Part shown: positions 24,276 through 34,047 of the stretch, piece after piece | Layout: each line of letters starts with the position of its first letter | Numbering within the stretch: position 1 is the stretch's first letter | From: Siphonodentalium dalli | Taxonomy: Eukaryota; Mollusca; Scaphopoda; Gadilida; Siphonodentaliidae | Length of the DNA: 64,000 nt | Direction: 5' to 3' | Assembly: GCA_032622095.1 (NCBI GenBank) | Contig: CP136063.1 | Span: forward strand, 93,659,980-93,723,979 | Program-made: the position numbers and the translations under genes | The notes under the pieces: generated by a model | Database searches by the model: none | Told to the model about the DNA's origin: nothing | The model's input: only the letters and a program-made list of their open reading frames with translations

Positions 24276-25096
24276 ATAGTATATGCATTTCCTTTATGCA
24301 AATTATTATCTACCTATATTATCACCAGAACGTACATTTTAAACTTGAATTACAATTTCAAACGAAGCTAATCAATATAAGGCAACATCGACAACATTTC
24401 GATATATACAGGTATATCACATGAAACTCCTATTATATCATTAAAAATCTATTCCATATTTCATTATATTAATAGCTGCGTGCTTCCCGGGATACTTGGA
24501 ATCGCGCAAACAAAATAATACTATTTCGAAAAGCCGCGCTTGACACCAATACCATGCAAAATGATTGCTGTGTTCATTAAAGTTCAATGATTGTCCAACG
24601 TCGTTGCTCTAACGAAAATCGGCACACACAAAAAGAAGCAAATTTGGGAACTATAGTTTTCGTCGCAAGCCAGGGCGCGTATTACTGTCACATACGGTTG
24701 TGAAGCCTCTCAGCCAACGCCGTGCATGTATATATTTTACATGCATTTTTCACCTTCTTTTAAAAATTTTGATTTGTTAAAAAGGCATAAAGCTCAAGTT
24801 TTTTTTTTCATGTGATATACAAGTCTACGACTCGTTATGAATCAAATTTATCAAACTCGTTTCATAAAATCTTATATCCCAACATAACTCGTTGGAGATC
24901 CTCTATATACTTGATGTTCGTTTTACCACGCTATAAGTTCGTGTTACTATGGTATCGCGAGATACATTTCGAGTTATACATGTGCATGTATAATATATAT
25001 GTTGTTCGTTTTAATTTCGAGTTATACACGCATACTTTGTGTTCGTTTTACCACGCTATGTGTTCATGTAACTATGGTGTCGTGATAAACCCTCAC
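24276..25096. other. Intron 7 end: AT-rich sequence with one local duplication
   Basis: Around 24917-25085, gttcgttttaccacgctat followed by a cgtgttactatggt-type block occurs twice about 120 bp apart. No exon seen before the donor at 25096. Confidence 0.5.
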
Positions 25097-25370
25097 CTTG
25101 GCACAGCACATATCAAATTCGACAGAAACGTCATTAACTTCGTGAATCGAGCTTATGTCGCTCATTGTGGACGAGCTGTAGTCGCCGAAGGTGTGGCTCG
25201 ATGTACTTGTCCCCGCACTCCCTGTGGGCGATATGTAGTCAAGGATTGTGTGGCTACAGAGCTCGGGTGTGTCGTATGAATCGGATGCTTTGACGAAGAA
25301 TGTTTCTATATTCTTGTACGATCCTGTCAAATCCATTGTCAGATCAAACAACTCGCGCTTCTTTAAATTC
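25097..25370 (-). CDS. Soluble guanylate cyclase exon 7: end of cyclase domain and start of tail
   Basis: This 274-nt exon, phase 2 to 0, reads NLKKRELFDLTMDLTGSYKN then IETFFVKASDS. It aligns loosely with the final beta strands of a class III cyclase (F-E-L-x-x-R-G-x-x-x-x-K-G-x-x-x-T-Y-F-L). It then turns into a Ser/Thr/Asp-rich stretch containing SPTGSAGTSTSSHTFGDYSS. Exon 6 ends with AG and this exon begins with G, giving Arg at the junction. Acceptor: gtatcattaacag|G (short pyrimidine tract). Donor: AAG|gtgagg (strong). The intron to exon 6 is about 16.5 kb and houses a complete LTR element. Assignment rests on phase, strand, open frame and partial similarity. Confidence 0.8.
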
Positions 25371-25428
25371 CTGTTAATGATACAATATAAGGAAATTTCG
25401 TATAGAACCTCTGACTCAACTCCTCCCT

Positions 25429-25555
25429 CCTGAATCCTGAATACCAGTTAACAACGGGGTGTATACCGAATTACAATTGATAAAAGTGGGGTCAATACTG
25501 AATGCCAGTTAATAGAGGGAGATGGATACTGAATGCCAGTTAACCCTTTACCCAA
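25429..25555. repeat. Minisatellite family T1, short locus
   Basis: Three or four diverged copies of tgaatrccagttaa-type units. The first reads tgaatcctgaataccagtta, identical over 20 bases to the reverse complement of a segment in the MITE at 51403-51844. Confidence 0.7.
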
Positions 25556-25686
25556 CAAAACGGCCAAAACCGGCCAAATAAAGCTTCAACAGCCTAAAAT
25601 ATCTTCGGTCTGTCTCAATAGAACCATACAAATATGGATATCATTGGAACCGGCTCCTTGACCACATTGTGATAGTTACAGTTATG

Positions 25687-25915
25687 CCCTGTGCCAATGC
25701 ATTCTCTTATATATGCGAGTCGACCATAGGTCGCCTCGCATATATAAGAGAATGCATTGGCCTAAACAAAATCTTTTTTTAACACTTTTTACCATTTTTT
25801 CTTACATTCTTTAACAATTTTATAATTTTTAATGTGTTAAGCCAATGCATTCTCTTATATATGCGAGGCGACCTATGGTCGACTCGCATATATAAGATAA
25901 TGCATTGGCACAGGG
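25687..25915. repeat. Double hairpin: two 69-bp palindromes in mirror arrangement
   Basis: The palindrome at 25693-25761 begins gccaatgcattctcttatat and ends with its mirror. A second at 25841-25909 has the same arms with the central cgaccatagg/cctatggtcg inverted. The pair is enclosed by ccctgtg/cacaggg, so the whole 229 bp is itself an inverted repeat around an AT-rich 79-bp spacer. Confidence 0.9.
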
Positions 25916-26333
25916 CCGTTCTGTGTGTCTCCTTATGTATACATGTATTACATGATCCTACCCTTATTCCATTCCATAAACCCATTCTTTGTTATATTAA
26001 ACGTTCGTTTCATAACAAGAAATAGTGCCAGGTGACCTTTGACTTCCGGTTTGTCGTCTGTTTACATTCCCTACTCTATGTCTCAAAATACTATGGCTTC
26101 CATATTTTTCCAACAAAACTCTAACGAATGAACAGTTTGAAAAGTGTTTTCATTAAATATAACATTACATGGGTGAAAGAGATTTTATGTATCTGGGACT
26201 ATTTCGTTACGCGGGCAAACGATGCATAGTTACGTGAAACGTCATCGCAGGCCTTGTAGAAGCCGATGTTAGTTTTCACGTCACATTTGGTGAATTGAGT
26301 ATGTTTTATCGAAGTTTTGGACCATGTAATAAA

Positions 26334-26453
26334 TAGAATCTACAACTCGTCCCCAGTTTATAGCGGAATTTACAAAACTCGTCCAGTAAATTAGGTCTGG
26401 ACTCGTTTTATAAATTCCGCTATAAACTGGGCACTCGTTGTAGATCCTCTATG
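26334..26453. repeat. 120-bp imperfect palindrome
   Basis: The left arm ctacaac...cccagtttatagcggaattt mirrors aaattccgctataaactggg on the right, with a loop near taaattaggt. Its right edge adjoins the T1 minisatellite. Confidence 0.8.
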
Positions 26454-26990
26454 TACTGAATGTCAATTAACATATGGGTGGGTGTGTATACTGATTGGCA
26501 TAAATCAGGAGGTGAATACTGAATGCCATTTAACATAGGGGTGTGCGTGTTTATATACATGTACTGAATGCCAGCAAACAGGGGTGAATAGTGAATGTTA
26601 GTTAACAAAGGGGATGTAAACTGAATGCGAGTTTATAACAGAGGGTACATACTGAATGCCTGTTTATAACAGAGTCCTGTATACTGAATGCCAGTTTATA
26701 ACAGAGTCCTGTGTACTGAATGCCAGTTTATAACAGAGTCCTGTATACTGAATTCCAGTTTATAACAGAGTCCTGTATACTGAATTCCAGTTTATAACAG
26801 AGTCCTGTATACTGAATTCCAGTTTATAACAGAGTCCTGTATACTGAATTCCAGTTTATAACAGAGTCGTGTATACTGAATGCCAGTTTATAACAGAGTC
26901 GTGTATACTGAATGCCAGTTTATAACAGAAGGGATGTACATTGGACACCAGTTAACAGCTGTGGTGTATCTCAATGTCAGTATGTGTGTT

Positions 26991-27021
<31 letters not shown>

Positions 27022-27215
27022 TGAATGCCAGTTAACAGAGGGGTGTGTGAATATATGCATGTACGGAATGCCAGTAGACAGATTGGGTGAATACTGAATG
27101 CCATGCAGTTTATAACTGAGGTGTGCATACCGAATGTCATAGTTAACAGCTGGGGTGTATACTCAATGTGAGCTGACAAAGGAGGTGTATATACTGAAAG
27201 CATGTTTAACAAATG
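26445..27215. repeat. Minisatellite family T1, main locus with 32-bp core array
   Basis: From about 26640 to 26935, units of 32 bp (actgaatgccagtttataac plus agagtcctgtat) repeat nine or more times almost unchanged. The flanks hold diverged 28-32-bp relatives with cagttaac in place of cagtttataac. A (TA)n run lies at 26991-27013. Confidence 0.9.
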
Positions 27216-28051
27216 GGCTGTTAGTTTAAACGGTATTTATTCCATGAACTATTACAATATGTGAGAATAGCAAACAGTACAAAAATGACACTGTCATGGA
27301 ATGGATTCGACACCAAGCATTGTGCTTATATTAGTCGATTCCGAGAACATTACATAACACCCCATCACGCGAGAAGAGATCGTGAAATTGACATATTAAC
27401 TAGTCTTGCAAACGGCAATCCACTCCACCAGGAGCCGTTCAAGTGGAGCACGACGCATCAAATAAACTTGCAAACAATGATTTAGTTTTTTCTATACAGT
27501 AACGCCATAAGTAATCGACTCTTTAACTACAGCAGAATTATGGGTATCTTTTCAGGATTTAGTCGGAAATATGGCTTGTTGCCATTCATCGGAAAGCTCT
27601 CCCCGAGAGCTTTCCGATGAATGATTTAGTTTTGTCTATATTTCATACCAGTGGTGCGATTGTAAGTATTTTATTTCTAAATTGTCTATTTTTTATGATT
27701 AGGTGATTTCTGCATCAAGCAATGATTATATAATTATCGTATATTTGTATTTCGGGTTTCTCGCGAGATGTGGTGAGCCAATTACGTCAGGTTATACATA
27801 GTAATAATTGTGTATGAATTTGAGTGAATTATAATAACTGAAAGATAAAGCAAAATTGGTAAATATAGTAGTGTTTAGAGATGTACAAGCAGATAAGGTA
27901 GTATATGTAGAGAATGGTTGGGTATCAGAGAAAGAGAGAGAGAAAGAGAGAGAGGGGGGATGTAATTGATGTACAGTTGATGGGATATGATAAACCTCGT
28001 GCCGGCCGACAGAATTGATCGACGTCAAAACACTCGCACTTTTGCGATATA
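27216..28051. other. Intron 6 sequence with a broken foldback element
   Basis: Apart from the element at 27497-27625 and a short (GA)n tract at 27930-27957, nothing recognised. The region ends at the LTR element's target site. Confidence 0.5.
27497..27625. mobile_element. Foldback MITE family M2, truncated copy
   Basis: It begins CAGTAACGCCataagtaatc and runs through ggatttagtcggaaatatgg to the central ctctccccgagag; the right arm is lost after ctttccgatgaatg. Complete relatives lie at 42665-42877, 52386-52537 and 60885-61063. Confidence 0.75.
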
Positions 28052-28922
28052 CAACTGTAGCGTTCAAGGGGGGGGGGGGTCGATATGCCACCCGGAACTT
28101 TATTTTCCCACCCGGAACTTTACTAGCCATTACGCACTGTTTCAAAACACCGGCACGTCACGTTACTACGGCGAAATACAGAAATAAGTCAACGTAAAAT
28201 CTGCCCACTGTTATCGTTCAAAATCACACTTTATGATAATTATTCTAAGAATTATGATAAAAACTGGCAATATAAGTGTGTTCTTGGTTCAGAATACATG
28301 GCTTTGAAGCATCATCACTTGATATATTGTCAATATTCACAATAATCAATTTACGCATTTCCGACGTCGGAAAGATGACAAAATGAATGACCGGGTGTGT
28401 CAAATGATTATTTATCCTGGAAAAGCAGTTGAATCATTTGACTTGGGACCTATGCGTAAATAATCTGCAAATGTCACTTGTTTTAATAGTAATTTAGAGA
28501 AGAATTTGGGTGCCAGCGATTTGGAGATATTTAGGATGATCTGACGTCGATCGATTTTTCGGTCAAACAAAAACAGCGGTGACTTATTACAAGAATACGA
28601 GTCCACATTCTGACTCATTTTACCTGTCCAAATACAAATTATATAGTTGACTATATTCAGGTGATAATGAAAATACAAAAGTCTCTTTATTATCACAGAT
28701 TTTCATCAAATTGACGGAGTTCAAGAAATATAAAATGTCCGGTAACCGCGCTGTTACCGCACTCGCCGCGAATGCTTCAAAGCCATTTCCTATGTAATCC
28801 AGAACACTTAATTGAATATTTAACACATGTGAATGATTACCTGAATACACAAAGTCACGCCCACCAGCAGTGGAATTTCCAAAACCTTCATGACGATTTC
28901 TGATCTGTCAGAAATCGCCCCT

Positions 28923-29019
28923 GATTGGTCGTTTTCCCAATGGTCAGTTCAGACACCTTCAAACGATTCTGATTGGTTGCATTCTCGACCCTCCAATCCC
29001 AGTCAGCAGGGTATAAATA
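28923..29019 (+). promoter_or_regulatory. LTR promoter with CCAAT-type boxes and TATA box
   Basis: gattggt at 28923 and 28971 and ccaatgg near 28938 are CCAAT-box motifs in either orientation. TATAAATA sits at 29012-29019. Transcription would be expected to start about 25-30 bp downstream, near tcagatttagg. The same set is in the 3' LTR. Confidence 0.6.
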
Positions 29020-29080
29020 CCGCTGCGGAATCAGATTTAGGCAGTTCGTGTTTTGTGTCAGTTGAAGTTTCGAATCAGTT

Positions 29081-29090
29081 CAGGTAAGTT
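29081..29090 (+). promoter_or_regulatory. Consensus splice donor in the LTR leader
   Basis: CAG|GTAAGT is a perfect donor about 40 bp after the expected transcript start and just before the tandem array. An acceptor near the gag start was not identified with confidence. Confidence 0.4.
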
Positions 29091-29107
29091 CAAGTCCCAA
29101 TTAGTTT

Positions 29108-30110
29108 TAAGTGGTAAGTTGGCGAAGACTGAGTAACTCAAGGAGCTACTCGAAGAAGAGACCAGTTGGCGAAGACTGAGTAACTCAAGGAGTTGCTCGA
29201 AGAAGAGATCAGTTGGCGAAGACTGAGTAACTCAAGGAGTTGCTCGAGGAAGAGACCAGTTGGCGAAGACTGAGTAACTCAAGGAGTTGCTAGAAGAAGA
29301 GACCAGTTGGCGAAGACTGAGTAACTCAAGGAGTTGCTCGAAGAACAGACCAGTTGGCGAAGACTGAGTAACTCAAGGAGTCGCTCGAAGAAGAGACCAG
29401 TTGGCGAAGACTGAGTAACGTAATGAGTTGCTTGAAGAGACCAGTTGGCGAAGAATGAGTAACTCAAGGAGTTGCTCATAGAAGAGACCAGTTGGCGAAG
29501 ACTAAGTCATTCAAGGAGTTGCTCGAAGAAGAGACCAGTTGTCGAAGACTGAGTAACACAAGGAGTTACTCGAAGAAGAGACCAGCTGGCGAAGACTGAG
29601 TATCTAAAGAGTTGCTCGAAGACTGAGTTACTCAAGGAGTTGCTCGATGCAGAGACTAGTTGGCGAAGACTGAGTAACTCAAGGAGTTGCACGAAGATAC
29701 AAGTTGGCGAAGACTGAGTAACTCAAGTAGCTGCTCGAAGAAGAGACCAGTTGACGAAGACTGAGTAAACCAAGGAGTTGCTTGAAGAAAACGACAGAGA
29801 CCAGTTGGCGAAGATTGAGTAACCAGGGTGTTACTCAAATAGCCACTTGTAGAATACGACAGAGAACAGTTGGCGAAGACAGAGCGACTCAAGGAGTTGC
29901 TCGAAGAAGAGAAGAGTTGGCGAATACTGAGTTCCTCTAGGAGTTGCTCGTAGAAGAGACCACTTGGCGAAGATTGAGTAACTCAAGGAGTTGCTCGAAT
30001 AAGAGACCAGTTGGCGAATATTGAGTAACCATGGTGTTACTCAAACTACCACTTAAATACGACAGAGACCAGTTGGCGAAGATTGAGTAACCAGAGTGTT
30101 ACTCAAAGAA
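29108..30110. repeat. 47-bp minisatellite in the 5' LTR
   Basis: About 21 copies of agttggcgaagactgagtaa plus ctcaaggagttgctcgaaga plus agagacc, with more substitutions and indels than the array in the 3' LTR. Confidence 0.92.
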
Positions 30111-30360
30111 TACCGCCATACTAAAAGGAGAGGGAGAGAGAGAACCACAATTTGATTTTGATTAAATTAAAGTTATCAATCAAACTCAGTGTTTTATTTT
30201 ATATAGCGCCCTTGGAAATTGGGAAATATTTAAGGCAAGTCCTGCAGCAAGGAATCTCAGGCGAACCTTTCCCCTGCCCAATTGGGTAACAAATGTAACA
30301 CCCCCAACTGACCGCTAGGTTGTCCTGACATACAGCCCGAGGGGTGGCTGTATACATTTT

Positions 30361-30378
30361 TGGTGTCAGAAGTGGGAT
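30361..30378 (+). promoter_or_regulatory. Primer binding site, tRNA-Leu type
   Basis: TGGTGTCAGAAGTGGGAT lies four bases after the LTR end and is complementary to the 3' end of tRNA-Leu including CCA. It would prime minus-strand DNA synthesis. Confidence 0.75.
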
Positions 30379-30412
30379 ACACTTGCCTTAAAGTTAACAC
30401 AAAGCATTGACA

Positions 30413-32389
30413 ATGGCGACAAGCTCTTCATTTGATGAAGAGGAAGTACATAGTAGCATATCGAGGCTTCGTGCCCAAGTTGTGGAATTGAAGAATATCA
30501 ACGACAGACACATGTTCCTCGTTGATCGAGCAAGAAGGCGAGAACAAGGGAGTGATGACGATGAAGTCACACTCAACTTTGAAAATAAGGAATCTGGCGA
30601 GGTTCCTGAGAGACAGAGATTGGAGAACAGGGTTGTTGGACAAGAGCGACCACCTGTCTCATTCGAAGACAGCTCTTTACAATTGAATGGTAACAGTCCA
30701 TTAGACCTTCGAATGAAGCCACATGATCTAATAAGCGATCGCCAGACATATGCTATGAGGCCACAGTCCCATCAAGGGGTAACTTTTCAGACAGAGAATC
30801 TAAGACATAGAGACCATGTGTCAACGTCGACCCCATTAACAGGAAATGAGAGGAACACATATAGGCACTCAATGGAACCACCTGATTGGAGTCCGAGTCG
30901 CCATGATGTTCGGGACCGAGAACCGTCGTCACACTTTGGTCGACAAGGTAGACCCACAATAACTCCAGCAACTTATGATGGAACAACATCATCGCTGGGT
31001 TATAATGCTCATTTTGAGGCATGTGCCAACCTGAACCAGTGGACAGATAAGGAAAGGGGACTTTTCCTGGCAGTCTCACTGAGGGGACAAGCGCAAGCAA
31101 TATTGGGAGATATGCCTTCTGGAATGCAGAATGAGTATCGATTTCTTGTTAGAGCCATTGAGGACCGATTTGCAGCAACAAATCAGACTGAGCTCTTTAG
31201 GGTACCACTCCGTGAGAAAAGACAAAAGGCAGGAGAACCCTTAGCTGAGTTGGGACAAAGCATAAGAAGGTTGGCAAACATTGCGTACAGAACGGCACCG
31301 TTAGAGGTGAGAGACACATTTGCCAAGCAACAATTTACCGATGCCCTCCATGATTCAGACATAAGGTTGCGGGTCAAGCAATCAAGACCAAGATATCTTA
31401 ACGACGCAATACGCCATGCTGTTGAGCTAGAAACGTATATGAAATCAGAGAAACGAGGTCATTATGCTCGACATATTGACGACACGAAACCTGCTGCAGA
31501 GGAGCAATTAACAAAGATGTTACAACAGATACAGAGATCTGAGCTTCAGAAAGATATGCATAAAGAGCTAGATGGACACGTATCAAGAAGTGCTAAGCAT
31601 GACAGTGAGAGCAATAAGCCTCCCATAGGAGACAGGAACTCAAGACGATGTTTCCTATGTGGGTCCCCAGACCACTTTCAAAGATTTTGTCCCAAACCAA
31701 GGAGAAATGATTCAAGTTACCACCCCCAGAACCGTGAGTTTACGGGTAGGTATGATAAACCCCCACCAGAGATAGAAGATTATACTGAGAAGTATGACAA
31801 CTCACAGTCAAAATGGCACGAACCCAGTAATAGGAAACAAACTCATTTCGCCCGTGGCATACATTGGTCCATCCCAACGACCAGTGATGACAACTTAAGG
31901 GAAATGATTATGGAAACTCAAAGACGTAATTCACAATTAGAACTGGAAGTTTCATCTTTGCAACTCCAAATTCATAGGTTGACATTCAATCAAAACAGCC
32001 ATAGGAAACGATGTAAAATATCCGAACAAAATCACAGAAAAGCATGCTTAAGGTGTGGCTCGCTGCAACACCTCATAGTCACATGTCCTTCAATGAAGAC
32101 TAGGAAAATCAAAGAGAACATTCCACCAATGACACGACATTGCAACGATCGCTGTTCGGTAGACATGGAAGACACCACTAAGACAGTGCAAAATCAAGAA
32201 ACAAGGAAAATTGTAATGGGACTACACACAGTAAATTCACACTATCCAATACCCAGGATGAACGCGAATTATGCAATATTAATGCAAATATCGCCAATAA
32301 AAATCCAGATGAGAGTGGTTATCTGGAATTTAAATCGTGCCTGGAGGGCTATAAATATAATGTGGATAGTTCGAGAGCAGCTGTTGTAG
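30413..32389 (+). CDS. LTR retrotransposon Gag polyprotein
   Basis: A 658-residue open frame opens with ATG in a good context (acaATGG), 35 bp after the primer site. An N-terminal acidic/coiled segment is followed from about residue 184 by a retrotransposon capsid region with NAHFEACANLNQW, LAVSLRGQAQAILGDM and FTDALHDSDIRLRVKQSRP. Two CCHC knuckles follow: CFLCGSPDHFQRFC from residue 413 and CLRCGSLQHLIVTC from residue 545. Both fit C-x2-C-x4-H-x4-C, for nucleic-acid binding. This is a structural protein of the virus-like particle in Ty3/gypsy-type elements. The frame is intact and no pol frame follows. The last 60 residues lack family character and may be shifted or unrelated sequence. Confidence 0.9.
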   Translation: MATSSSFDEEEVHSSISRLRAQVVELKNINDRHMFLVDRARRREQGSDDDEVTLNFENKESGEVPERQRLENRVVGQERPPVSFEDSSLQLNGNSPLDLRMKPHDLISDRQTYAMRPQSHQGVTFQTENLRHRDHVSTSTPLTGNERNTYRHSMEPPDWSPSRHDVRDREPSSHFGRQGRPTITPATYDGTTSSLGYNAHFEACANLNQWTDKERGLFLAVSLRGQAQAILGDMPSGMQNEYRFLVRAIEDRFAATNQTELFRVPLREKRQKAGEPLAELGQSIRRLANIAYRTAPLEVRDTFAKQQFTDALHDSDIRLRVKQSRPRYLNDAIRHAVELETYMKSEKRGHYARHIDDTKPAAEEQLTKMLQQIQRSELQKDMHKELDGHVSRSAKHDSESNKPPIGDRNSRRCFLCGSPDHFQRFCPKPRRNDSSYHPQNREFTGRYDKPPPEIEDYTEKYDNSQSKWHEPSNRKQTHFARGIHWSIPTTSDDNLREMIMETQRRNSQLELEVSSLQLQIHRLTFNQNSHRKRCKISEQNHRKACLRCGSLQHLIVTCPSMKTRKIKENIPPMTRHCNDRCSVDMEDTTKTVQNQETRKIVMGLHTVNSHYPIPRMNANYAILMQISPIKIQMRVVIWNLNRAWRAINIMWIVREQLL

Positions 32390-34047
32390 ATAATATCCAT
32401 GAGATCCCTCTGAAAGACGAGAAAGTAATGTGCCTTCAAAAGGAGAAATCCAAAATGTTTGTTGCGTCAAGATCAGTGCAAAGATAAAAATGGGAACTAA
32501 ACTTCGTGTCATATCTGGTGAGATTTTTGGTTCAGCTAAGGCAGATTTGTCAAATCGAGAGTCTGAAGCATAAACACCAAAGACTCCCAGTTATGAACCA
32601 CGGGAAACAGGGATAACACCATCTCTTCTATGGGAGGGTCCTCACACATTAAAATATCAAGCAGGTGAAGATCTTTGAGTGACGTGTTGTAGCATTGACG
32701 ATGTTTTCTGATGAGAATCAGTTGTTGAATTTTTTTAGTCCTGGACTTTGCAGAATTTGTAATTTCCAGAATAAATATGTTGTATCTACAAATTAGTGCT
32801 GAGTAAGATGATTTGCAGTTGTGCTCTGTGGAGAATGATGTACCTCCGGAAGTTGTGAAATGTAGATAGTAGACATAAAATATCACAACTTCGTTATATA
32901 TGTTGAAATGGGAAGTGGTGGCTATCTGGGGGAGCATCGAGTCCCAGATAGCCAGAGCAAATGCGAACACAACCCCTGGGCTCCAACAGCAGGATTGGAG
33001 TCCTGACTAGATGTTGTCCCATGTGCGCGGGGACGTTAATGGCTGTGCCGTGTCAAGGGAGAATCACGCCCTTGGCACGTTAAAGAACCACTTGGGCTTA
33101 TCGAAGAGGAGTAAGTTATGTGCCGGCTTTCAAGTGTACTATTACCTGCACCCGTACCTGATACAATCTAATTTGGCTTACACTTTACGGAATTACTGAT
33201 ATATTCTCAATCTCTGCTAACTCAATTCTACCCAACCTATCACGATAAAGCTGTAACATTTCTCATGAAATGTCTCAGAGATAAAACTGGGAGTTGGGGA
33301 AAGAAATTGAAGGAAATGGCGTGTACTCCGTGGAATATTGGGATATATGCTGAAATAGAAAAGTTACTCACCAAATACTTACCTTTTGTTAGAAAGATGT
33401 TAAAAAAAAGAAGTCTCGATGCATTAGAACTTGACAAAGTGATGAAATGTCTTTGTCAACGCATGCAGTGATGTGTGAAACTCTGAAAAACTTGTTGTTT
33501 GGGAAGTGGTAATTCCCCGATTTTGAAGGATACAGGAGGACAATGCCCTGATCCTTGATGTGGAGTTGTGGTAATAAAGTAGTGGTTATTTGATGAAGGG
33601 ATGACGATATCCCCGATGATACTAAAATGGCCAGAGCGGGTTGCAGAAACTTACAAACGCTGAGCCATCAATGGTGTTTTAAGAGTGGCAAGAGAGGGAG
33701 ACAGTACAGTCACACCTTGATTCTGAGAGAAAAGTTATATGGAGGAATGGCAATAGAGGGACACGCCTTGAGCCTTTGGTGGTTTTTTGATGGAGCGATG
33801 TAATATACATGCTCTGAATAACAGACAATTCTGAGATCTATTTAGAGTAGATGAATTCTGCATGAAATGGCAGATGCTGACAAAGATTATGAGTTTCTTC
33901 ACAAATCACTTCATGTTCGAATTGACAATTCGAATTCATCTGGTAGATGGTAGCGTGTACCCAGGATACTTACCAAACTCACCTGTTGGTGCCAGTCAAT
34001 ATCTCGTGCGGCATGCGAGAGCGCATGCACTTCGAAGGCGTGGGTAA
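32390..34047 (+). other. LTR element interior after gag, no pol recognised
   Basis: All frames are broken. I find no aspartic protease D-T/S-G, no reverse-transcriptase Y/F-x-D-D and no integrase zinc finger. A minus frame at 32536-32970 is unsupported. Around 33020-33120, tggcacgttaaagaaccact within a GC-richer block resembles a widespread invertebrate SINE-like motif. The sequence before LTR2 (gaaggcgtgggtaa) is a poor polypurine tract. Confidence 0.6.

Larger units (their letters stand above)
28056..30356 (+). repeat. 5' LTR
   Basis: It starts TGTAGCGTTCA next to a poly-G run and ends GGCTGTATACA. It contains a promoter near 28920-29020 and a 47-bp tandem array. It aligns end to end with 34048-36407. 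Confidence 0.88.

Noticed and set aside
25248-25433. Plus-strand frames over 24812-25433
   Set aside because: They overlap cyclase exon 7 on the other strand and show no family match.
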